From: Bedellia somnulentella | Lineage: Eukaryota; Arthropoda; Insecta; Lepidoptera; Bedelliidae | Assembly (NCBI GenBank): GCA_963576735.1 | Contig: OY755179.1 | Span: 2,728,001-2,792,000, forward strand | Length of the DNA stretch: 64,000 bases | Reading direction: 5' to 3' | In this document: piece after piece, positions 34,298-43,822 of the stretch | Layout of the letters: each line of letters begins with the position of its first letter | Numbering within the stretch: position 1 is the first letter of the stretch | Program-made: the position numbers and the translations under genes | The notes under the pieces: generated by a model | The model's input: the letters and a program-made list of their open reading frames with translations, nothing else | Database searches by the model: none | Told to the model about the DNA's origin: nothing

Positions 34298-35650
34298 ATG
34301 TCTTATAATCCGAAGCGTCAACCTATACGTAAACTTAGTCATTCGAATAAACCTAAACCGAAGCAAGAATTTACAAAAAGTGATTTGCCGTCATTACGTC
34401 GTAAGCGTACGATAGCTTTGAACCGTATTTTGAAGGCATTAGAGGTCGGTATGGCGACTCAATCCAAACCCGATGATACACAATGCGATTTCTTCTTTTC
34501 ATATTGTGATGAAATTGAAAACATGAAATCCGATTTTGAGTTTGCACATTACTCGATACTCGAACTATTAAGTTCGTCATCAGATGAAGATGATAATGAT
34601 GATGAAATTCGTGCGCGTTTTGATGATACTTATTTTAAGGTTTTGTCAATATTTAAATCGTTACAGAAATCCGAAACGAAAAATTACTTAAATTCGACTT
34701 CTCAATTCGAGTCATCTTTGAAATCTCATGTGAAGTTACCGAAGATCCAATTACCCACGTTTTCAGGTGACATAAAACTATGGCCTGAATTCATTGATAC
34801 GTTTAATTCATTAATCCACGATTGCCATTTACTTTCCAATGTGGAGAAATTTCAATATTTAGTATCGATTTTGCGCGATGATCCGTTATCGCTTATTCGT
34901 AAATTTCCCGTAACCGGTGGTTATTACTCCGATGCGTACGCATATTTGCGGCCTTACTTGCCCGTTATCAACACAAGCGTGAACTGTCTTTCACATGCTG
35001 GAAAGATATTTTGAACGTTTCATTCAACACGAATAATGCGATTGAGTTTCGTCGATCTTTAGATTGTATTGACGAAAACTTAACTATTTTACGTAAACAA
35101 GATCTTCCAGTTGATGATTGGGACTTCATTCTAGTATTTAATATTTTATCGAAATTAGATTCAAAAATGAGACGGGAATTTGAAGAGAAATACATAAGCA
35201 GCGAGATTCCAAAATATACTCAGTTAAAACAATATTTACATTCGAAGTGCGAATCCATGTTGCGCGATAATCATTTTTCTGAAACCTCACCCAAGGTAAC
35301 TTATCAAATAAAGGAATCTAATCTGCGTCCTTCCACTTCAAAACAACATTTTAATAATTATCCTAAGCGTTCAAATGTGACTCACACGTAGATAACTCGA
35401 ATAAAACTCAAACATTGAAAAGGGATAATGAACACGTTGTGAAATGCTCTTTATGTTCAGACAGTCATTTAATTACTCGTTGTAAATCATTTCTTGATAA
35501 ATCCGTAGACGACCGTATGTCTTACGCCCGAGAGGCTAACTTATGCTTTAATTGCCTCAAATCGTCCCATCAGCTCAAAGATTGTAAATCGATCTTTCGT
35601 TGCTTAAAATGTAAACATCGTCATCATACAACATTATGCGCGCAGGGAGA
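34298..35650 (+). pseudogene. BEL/Pao gag, frameshifted
   Basis: Starts at ATG 34298. An N-terminal basic region is followed by an acidic stretch. The DUF1759-type segment begins around 34735 (LPKIQLPTFSGD, with W and EF residues following). The nucleocapsid zinc knuckles are at 35430-35645: C-x2-C-x3-H-x4-C, C-x2-C-x4-H-x4-C and a third CxxC/H/C cluster. Breaks: the frame changes once near 34,940-34,960 and again near 35,380-35,415. Each fits a single-base indel. Known: the protein forms the virus-like particle and binds RNA. With these breaks this copy cannot make full-length Gag, unless they are sequencing errors in an otherwise young element. Confidence 0.85.
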
Positions 35651-38120
35651 TACTAATAGCGCTAGTAACTCCACAGATTCTAAATCCGTATCATTGTTCG
35701 CCAAAGGTGAAAATTCAAACTGTCCAAAATTAAATAATATAAATACGACTGTTTTACTACTCGTAGCTACGGCTATAGTTCAAGTACGCGATTCAGACGG
35801 CACTTTTAGTTCTATGCGAGCCTTATTTGACACCGGTAGTCAAAACAATTTTATTACACAAAAGGCAGTTGAACATTTACATCTTAATCCAGTCTCATGC
35901 GAATCAAATATCAATGGGTTAGGAGGTATTGCTGCTGATGTCACCGGTATGATTCGATGTTCAATCGCTTCAAAGAATAAGCCGTTATTCGAGTTAGACA
36001 TGCACGTTATTTCAAACATATGCGGTGACCAACCCATAGCCAAACTTAACACGTCGGGTTGGACTCACACTCAATCGTTAGCCTTAGCGGACCCAGGCTT
36101 TGATATCCCTGGCTCTATCGACATTTTACTCGGTGCAGACGTTTTCGTTGAATCGCTTCTTCCTCAACGGATAAAGGGTAAGGCGAATCAGCCCCTCGCG
36201 TTTAATTCGGTCTTCGGTTGGCTCTTGTTAGGGAGAACGCCACTCATTACTTCGTCGTTGCTACAGGTCTCTTCGAAAATCGATAACGACTTAGCCTCAA
36301 TCGTTGAGCGCTTTTGGAAGATCGACATTGTTCCCCAAGCGTCACCACACACACATGAAGAGATTTTATGCGAAAAATCTTACAAGGCAGATCACTACCG
36401 CGACCCATCCGGTAGATACGGGGTGCGCCTTCCTTTTAAGGATGAAGTGGAGCCAATTTTTGAGGGTTCTCGTGACATTGCATTAAGACGCTTCCATGCA
36501 ATCGAGCGTCGTCTGTTACGTGACCCTGATTTGCACAAACAGTATCGCGAATTCATGGAAGACTATGCAAATTCTGGTCATATGTCTCTCGTTCCTACAT
36601 CAGAGTTAAATCGCGGCAAATACTACATTCCGCATCATTGCGTAGTTAGGCCAGATAGCACGACTACTAAATTGCGCGTCGTTTTCGATGCCTCAGCAAG
36701 GATCTAAATGAAAAATCTTTAAACGACACTTTGCTTATCGGACCTAAACTTCAGTCTAACATTATCGAGGTTCTCCTCAATTATCGAATTCATGCGATCG
36801 TATTTATGGCTGACATACGTCAGATGTACAGACAAATTCTGATCTCTGAAAATCATAGGGATTATCAGAGAATCTTTTGGAGAACAGATCCTAATCAAAC
36901 TCTAAAAGAGTATAAACTAAACACCGTTACGTATGGTGTATCGCCTGCACCATTTCTTGCATGTAGGACAATCAAACAACTAGCAGAGGACGAAGGTGAC
37001 CGTTTCCCTCTAGCTAAACAAATAGTTACAAACGATATATACGTTGATGATGCAGTTTCCGGTTTTGAAAATTTAAGTATTGCGATGGAAGCTAAATCAC
37101 AAATCGTCAAATTATTCAAACTAGGTCATTTTGAATTGAGAAAATGGGCTAGTAATTCACGGCAGTTGCTATCAGATCTTCCCCCAGAAGATTGTCTTCT
37201 GGATTCTAAATCGTTCTATGATGAGCAATATCCAACTCTCAAAGTACTCGGACTCAAATGGAATCCAGTACTCGACTCGTTTTTATTCGATGTAGGTTCA
37301 TCACATCGCCCTTGTACTAAGCGAGTAATCCTCAGTGAAATCGCAAAGATATACGATCCGTTAGGCTTTTTAACGCCTCTGACCATTCAAATCAAATGTT
37401 TGCTGCAGAAACTTTGGCTTCTCGGCGTATCGTGGGATGAGCAACCACCTGAAAATATCTTTAACAGTTGGCAAGCCTTTTGTCAACAGCTGCCCGCTCT
37501 TAAGGATTTAAGTATTTCACGACGACTTACCGTTAATAATGCCATTTTATATGAATTGCACGGTTTCTGTGATAGCTCGGAGCTTGCTTACGGAGCTGTC
37601 ATCTACTTGCGAATCTTATGCGATGATGGATCTATTCAAATTCGGCTGCTATGCGCCAAGGCCCGCGTAGCTCCACTAAAAAGACTTTCATTGCCTCGTT
37701 TGGAGCTTTGCGGAGCTGTAATGCTTGCAGATCTAACAAAATTCGTTCTCGACACGTATCAGGCCAAAATTCTCATCGATTCTATTAATCTTTGGTCCGA
37801 CTCGACAGTAGTTTTATCCTGGCTTCAATCGCACTCTTCGCGCTGGACCACATTCGTCGCAAACCGCGTCAGCCACATGCAGGAAGTCTTTCCAGCAAAG
37901 TCCTGGCGTCATGTTGCTTCAGCCGACAATCCTGCGGATGTGTGTTCTCGAGGGCAGCTCCCTAATGATCTTCTTCAAAATTCGTTGTGGTGGTCAGGTC
38001 CATCTTGGCTACTCCAGTCTTCTGATCACTGGCCTAAAAGGAAACTTGCTTCTAATGATGAAGATACCATGGTGCGATGCGAAGAGCGTCATTCAGTCGT
38101 ACTGATGACCAATGAAACGA
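35651..38120 (+). pseudogene. BEL/Pao pol: protease, reverse transcriptase, RNase H
   Basis: The aspartic protease active site DTGS is at 35829-35840, followed by a DUF1758-type retropepsin region (LLGADVF downstream). The reverse transcriptase starts around 36,380 and carries the catalytic YVDD at 37040-37051. The connecting Pao-type region (peptidase_A17 family in Pfam naming) and RNase H follow (FCDSS near 37568, LELCGA near 37702, LWSDST near 37793). The frame changes once near 36,700, just after the FDAS motif, which fits a single-base loss. After that one frame runs to 39595. It continues directly from gag and into integrase as a polyprotein. Confidence 0.9.
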
Positions 38121-39595
38121 CGCAACCCACAACCGATTCCGTTTTCAACAATCTACTTAAACGTTTTTCATCTTTAGACAAAATTACTCGTATCGTTTCT
38201 TACATACGCAGATTCATTTATAACATTCGTACCAAAGACTCATATAAACGTCATATTGACCCTCCAACTGAAACTGAAAATTATGAATCGTTACTAATTA
38301 TCGTAAAATTCGTACAAAATTCATGTTTCAGTAACGAAATACAACGTATTAATGCAAAACAATCGTTACCCAAGCCGTTTCGAAAACTGAATCCCTTTGT
38401 CGATGAGACAGGTATCCTTAAGGTGGGTGGTCGTATCTCACGTGCTGGTTTAGAATTCGATCACAAGCATCCTGTACTCCTACCTTGCGATCATCCACTC
38501 ACAGACAAAGTGATCGAATCCATTCATCGTAAACATTGTCATACCGGACATAATACTACTCATTATCTAGTTTTACAACGCTTTTGGGTTCTCTACGCGA
38601 AACGTGCTATTCGTCGTTGCCTATCAAAATGCATATCATGTTATCGCACTAAGCCGAAACCATTAGAACCATTCATGAGCGACCTACCTTCCTACCGCGT
38701 CAATCAAGTCAAGCCGTTTTCGGTAGTAGGCGTAGACTTCGGCGGACCTTTCCGTATTAAACTCGGACTTCATCGAGGTGCAAAGATAGACAAAGCTTAC
38801 CTTTGTTTATTCGTTTGTCTTGCCACAAAAGCAGTCCATCTTGAAGTGGTATCCACTCTATCCACTGATGGTTTTATAGCTGCTCTGCGTCGATTCGTTG
38901 GTCGTCGTGGACGTTGCAGCATAATCCATGCAGACTGTGGAACAAACTTTATAGGTGCCAGCAATTACCTATTATTAATCGAACAAGCCTCACAGACTGA
39001 GCATATCAAATTTGATTTCAATCCCCCTTCAGCCCCCCATTTCGGTGGTGTGTGGGAAATTCAAATAAAAGCAGCTAAGACGCATTTGTATCGTATTGTT
39101 GGCAGCCAAGTTTTAACATTTGAAGAACTCAGTACACTGTTCATTCAAATTGAATCGGTTTTAAACTCGCGCCCATTGTGCGCTTTGAGCACTGATCCGA
39201 ACGACTTAAACGTCTTGACTCCAGGTCATTTTTTGACCCTGGAACCTCTTACCAGCGTACCGGACGAAGATTATTCTTCTGTTCCATTGTATCGACTTAA
39301 TCGTTGGCATCTAATTCAATCTTTCGTTCAACACTTTTGGATTCGTTGGAAGAACGAATACTTAACCTCGCTTACTCAACGCATAAAATGGACGAAGATA
39401 TCCGAGCCACTTACTGTGAATTCTGTTGTAGTCATCAAAGATGACAATCGTGTACCTTTACAATGGTCTCTAGGAAGAATATGCGAACTGCATCCCGGTC
39501 ATGATGGAATCGTGCGTGTAGCAACCGTGAAGACTAAAGATAGTCTTATCAAACGACCTCTAGTTAAGTTGTGTCCTCTTCCTATTGAATCGTAA
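38121..39595 (+). CDS. BEL/Pao integrase and C-terminal domain
   Basis: Same open frame as the reverse transcriptase. The zinc-binding H-H-C-C module lies at about 38524-38645 (HRKHCHTGH, then CLSKCISC). Catalytic residues of the DDE core: D at 38735 (VDFGG), D at 38933 (HADCGTNF) and E at 39056 (GGVWE). The C-terminal DUF5641-type domain runs from about 39290 (LNRWHLIQSF) to the stop at 39593-39595 (LKRPLVKLCPLP-like end). All key residues are present. It inserts the cDNA with a 5-bp stagger, matching the flanking duplication. Confidence 0.92.
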
Positions 39596-39773
39596 TCTAG
39601 TAGTTTTTTTTAATCGTAATAATAGTCGTTTTAGTTGTAGCTCGTTTATGTTTTATTCATTATATTTATCAATTGTTATCCGTAGGAATCTATTTGTTAG
39701 TCGTCATACTGTAGGTATTTTAACGTTGCCGCTATTATTATTTTTTATATCCGGAAAATACCAGCTGTATTTT

Positions 39774-39784
39774 GGTGGGCGGTA
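39774..39784 (+). promoter_or_regulatory. Polypurine-like tract
   Basis: GGTGGGCGGTA directly before the 3' LTR, the expected plus-strand priming site. Confidence 0.6.
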
Positions 39785-40311
39785 TGTATCGTCAACGTTC
39801 CACATTCATATTTGCCGCCAAATAATATACGTCAAATGTCATTCGCTCGCTCAACCAATCAGCAAAGCCCGATGAAAAGGGCACGCCAGTCAGAGTGAGG
39901 ACTAGCTACCGCGAGGAGTGTAATGGCTGCTTCCCTTGCGCGTGCAACGATTAAAATTACCGGCTTGATAATTTAACCTTTTCCCAAGAACTTTGAGTGT
40001 TTTCATACTATTTCGTGTTACTTACGTTAAGACGTGTGTAAGAACCTTTTAATCTGAACGTGTGTGTGTGTCGCTAAACAAAACGTCCCCAGCTGGGTCG
40101 ACTGTCGACGGACACGTGGTGAGAAAATTATCCATCGTTTGCTGCCAATATCCACTCGTACTGTGGAAAACCCTGCTCCTGCTGGTGAGTAATTGCTTAT
40201 TGGTATTTGGGCGGGCGAACTGCGGATCCGTTAAATCTCGGCGGAGTCTCCACCAGAGGTTCCGACCCAGAGTGTCACCATCGGCCTGATCGGCCAGGTC
40301 ATTGTGACACA
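39785..40311 (+). repeat. BEL/Pao 3' LTR
   Basis: 527 bp, same ends as the 5' LTR. It is followed by the target repeat GCATC. Confidence 0.95.
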
Positions 40312-40402
40312 GCATCCATCAATCTTTTCATAGAACTTTTTAAAATGTGAAAATAAAATATTTTAAAATTTGGGCTATTTATTTTTTTATAGACTTTACG
40401 TA

Positions 40403-40592
40403 ATGCTGTGTAGTGTCGGCTTAGAATAGCACTACCCCATTTCTTCCGGTGGGTGTACGTAAGAGGCGACTAACGGTATTGGGGCTATTAAGGGATTTTT
40501 GGGCGATGCGGTGGCTGGGGAATTTCTAATTCCTTAGCTCTGGCTACCCCTTTTAGGGATTTATAGCCGTGAGTATATGTATGTATGTATGT
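40403..40592 (+). mobile_element. Family A SINE, private to copy Q, centrally deleted
   Basis: Flanked by exact ACTTTACGTA at 40393-40402 and 40593-40602. The empty site in copy P is near 24164-24173. The segment from GGAGACCC to AAAAGTGG is missing (GATGCGGTGGCTGGGG). Confidence 0.92.
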
Positions 40593-41466
40593 ACTTTACG
40601 TACATGATTCCTCTTGGTTATTTTCTGGTCTTTGACTTAAAAATGTGGAAGCATGAGTGTGGACACCATCATGTTGACAAAATGAGAATGCACGTACTCC
40701 TTCTTAAGATTTTCGAGCGATTTCAAAGATTTTACATTTTAAAACAAACGAGTCGAGCTCAGATGTGCATGAAGGGAGAAACACTCATTTTCAGCTAAAA
40801 TCTTTTATAAATTGGATCCAGTTATACTAGCAAACATACATATAACTGCAACGTGACTTGTCTGGTTTTTGCAATTAGAAAAGGTTTTTTAAATCTAAGC
40901 CCTTTTTGGAAATGCTGATTTTTTTATTAGTTATGGTTGGTTTAAAAAGTAATTTATGTAATTTAACCGTTGAGAGTTTTTTTAGCCGACTATGGTAAAG
41001 CCAAAACGAAGAGTAATGATTAGATTTTTGTAACTATGTACAAAATAAAGTCTATTGTCATTCGGCCACAACCTAATAAAAAAAATTGAACAAGAAAAAT
41101 ATATTATTTGGGAAAATATAATTACTGTAATTTAATAACAGAATAAAACATCCAAATATCATATTGCCAAATTGGTTCTGGTTCAGCTTCAGCCGCGTAT
41201 CTCGCAGCCATCACCAGTTATATATTTATTCAAATATGTTTTAGTAGAAAAAATAAGTAAGCTAAATAAATTTCTTAAGAAACATTGAAGCAGTAGTTAG
41301 TATTTTCTTTTGGAGTAAACAAAGAACACTTCAAACAAGAAATGATAATGAAGTAAAAGCTAATTTCCACTAACTACTTTAAATATTTCTTATGAACACT
41401 TCCCTTATAAACATATTCTCTGAATAAAGACTGTTGGTTAAAAAAGGTCTGGATGATAGTGAAGAC

Positions 41467-41710
41467 ATACATACATATACTCACGGCTATAAACCCCTTA
41501 AAGGGGTAGCCAACGCTTAAGAGCTGGAAAGTCCTCGGCCACATTTGGAAGTTGATATGGGACAAGATGTTAGACATAAACTATCGTTGGTGATGGGTCT
41601 TAAACCGCAAGGCCAAAAATCTCTTAAAAATGCCCCAATACCCTTAGTCACCTCTTACGATACCTATGGGTAGAAAGGGGTAGTGACATTCTAAGCCGGC
41701 ACTACACGGC
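41467..41710 (-). mobile_element. Family A SINE, shared
   Basis: Sister of 25247-25474. Confidence 0.85.
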
Positions 41711-41881
41711 TAGTGATAGTTATGTGAAGACTAATAAAATGATTGTCTTCCCTGCCCAAAAAACCGCTTGAAACATGAAAGAATAAAAGAAAGTCAGGTA
41801 ATTCGAACCCATACTTTTAGAAGATGAGTAACATCTATTACCACTAAACTACTCTCTAGACCATAACACACATAGGTACAT

Positions 41882-42333
41882 AATTTAATGTTTTTTTGAC
41901 ATGAATTCCTCATGTGGGGATTATTACGGGGGCGTATTCCCGAAGGTCGCGGGTTCGAACCCCGCCAGTGTCGAAATTTTTCTTTCCTTTAATAACATCT
42001 TTTATTTATGAGTAATAATCCCCACATGAGGAATTCATGTCAAAAAAAAAAAACATTAAATTATGTGATAGTTAGACGTTTCCAACATTTGAATTCTATC
42101 TGAAAAGGTAGACAAGTGGCCGTCCGAATTAGTTAAAATTCGGAGGTAGGAAACGCAAACACTACTTGAACGTGTAAAAAAAGAAACAAAGGATAGAGAA
42201 ATTTCGCGCTGAATGCCAACTGACACTGTAGCTCAGTTGGCAGAGCGACGGGGGCGTATACCCGAAGGTCGCGGGTTCGAACCCCGCCAGTGTCGAAATT
42301 TTTCTTTCCTTTAATAACATCTTTTATTTATGA
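41882..42333 (-). mobile_element. Family B compound element, private to copy Q, 14-bp duplication
   Basis: Flanked by exact ACACATAGGTACAT at 41868-41881 and 42334-42347. The empty site is 25632-25645. It holds a complete inverted pair of tails around a tRNA 3' half (41882-42066), followed by a full element with tRNA-like region 42222-42295. This subfamily has tail TGACATGAATTCC/GGAATTCATGTCA and acceptor GACACTG/CAGTGTC instead of GACACGG/CTGTGTC. Confidence 0.9.
42222..42295 (+). repeat. tRNA-like region of family B, second subfamily
   Basis: A perfect 7-bp acceptor (GACACTG/CAGTGTC), A box TAGCTCAGTTGG and B box GGTTCGAACCC. The anticodon arm has an extra base, so it is not a normal tRNA. 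Confidence 0.75.
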
Positions 42334-42827
42334 ACACATAGGTACATCCTATTCTGAATCTCGTAAGTAACTTACATATGCACGGCTATAGATCCCTAAA
42401 AGGTAAAACAAAGTATCCATACTATTCTACATCAAAAACAAAGCGAAATAAATATTTAAGTGCTGTATATACGAGAGCGAAACGACGAACTACATCAACA
42501 ATACAAATATTGAAGTTACAAGGAAAACTACTTGTTTAATCTCGCAGAACTTCGCCAAAACTGTACTAACTTGAGACAAGATAAGATTATTTCATTTCTT
42601 TGTGTATTGCATTCGCTCGTTCTACTCAAGATCAAAACTATTTCAGTCCCTGTGCAATTTCAGTTCCTCTCGAATATGGTGAATTTGACTTTTGTTTCTG
42701 TAAAAATACAAACCAGGTTTTCTGACAAAAGGACAGCTACGTATCACTGGTTGCGTCAAAGACTATGCAGCGAATTTGACAAGTCATGCTATATATTTAA
42801 ATATGATTTTTGTTTCTGCTGTGTAGA

Positions 42828-43053
42828 ATCGGCTTAGAATAGCACTACTACATTTTTTCTGGTGGGTAAACGTAAGACGCGACCAACTGTATTGGGGCTG
42901 TAAAGGGATTTGGGCGGTGCAATTGGAGACCCATCAACAACAACCTTTATTTTACCATCTTTTCCCCACTCCAACGTGGCTGAGAAATTTCTAATCCTTT
43001 AGCTCTGGCTACCCCTTCTAGCGATTTATAGCCGCGAGTAAATGAATGTATGT
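42828..43053 (+). mobile_element. Family A SINE, shared, full length in Q
   Basis: GCTGTGTAGAATCGGC through GCCGCGAGTAAATGAATG, with a small central deletion (CCCCACTCCAACGTGGC). Confidence 0.83.
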
Positions 43054-43519
43054 GAAAACTTTGCATTTTTATGTCCTGTCTCACCTATCCATTTAGAAAT
43101 CAAAAGCATTGAATTCAAGTTGATCTATGAGAAAAACATTTAAGTTTTATATAAAGTATTTTCTATATATTAGTTTAACCTGTGATTGAGCTATTTGAAT
43201 ATACAGCTTTGACAAAGAGCTGTTAAATAAGGGTCAAGCATAATAAACCAGAGTTTCGATTTATATAGGATATTCTGTAAAATCACATAGGGGATATGCC
43301 TAGGGCATTTGAAATTTGAAGAATACAAGGCCGTGTATGAAGAGATCCATTATTGTAAATGAGAGGTTTATCAGTATCGCACAAAGTAATGAAGGCTAGT
43401 CTTCAATAACACCAATTTCAACTGTCGGCATGATTGTATGTATGTTTGTGTGAAAATATATAAAACAGAACTATAAAATCGTTTAATGGAAATTTACATG
43501 GAAGAATTCATTTTACCAT
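43054..43519. other. No gene; segment mostly absent from copy P
   Basis: 43054-43404 is deleted in P. AT-rich and featureless. Confidence 0.45.
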
Positions 43520-43683
43520 TGTGTTGCCTTAGACTTTACATTTACATTAACTTTTCCCGCAGGCGAATTAGGGTAATAAAGCTTTTAAGTTATTGTTGGG
43601 CGATACGGTTGGAGACTCGTCACTCTTTTCTAAAACCCCCCTTCAGCTTCCAAAAACGGCAATAACATTCTGAAACTTTTGAT
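43520..43683 (+). mobile_element. Diverged family A SINE remnant
   Basis: GGCGATACGGTTGGAGACTC, then CTTCAGCTTCCAAAAACGGC. Cut by the MITE at 43688. Sister of 26545-26695. Confidence 0.6.
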
Positions 43684-43822
43684 AATTGGCCTAGACCTCT
43701 TTTTTTAAACATACCCTTTTTATATTAATTGATTAAGGAGATAAAACTAAACAACTTTGCATATCGAACACTGTAATATAATTGTATTGTAATATTGTAA
43801 TTTTCAAAATAATTAATAAATA

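Larger units (their letters stand above)
32621..40311 (+). mobile_element. BEL/Pao LTR retrotransposon, structurally complete
   Basis: Seen: two 527-bp LTRs, a 5-bp target duplication GCATC (32616-32620 and 40312-40316), a primer-binding site, a 1.1-kb leader, gag, then pol in the order protease, reverse transcriptase, RNase H, integrase, then a purine-rich tract before the 3' LTR. Known: integrase last plus gag DUF1759 and Pao-type domains define BEL/Pao. No envelope-like gene is present. The LTRs differ at two positions by eye, so the insertion is recent. The coding region nevertheless has three apparent single-base frameshifts. The element lies only in copy Q, so it arrived after the duplication. 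Confidence 0.95.

Noticed and set aside
41880..42070. CRISPR-like array from repeated GGTCGCGGGTTCGAACCCCG units
   Set aside because: The repeats are tRNA T-arms in a eukaryotic retroposon. There is no regular spacing and no cas genes.
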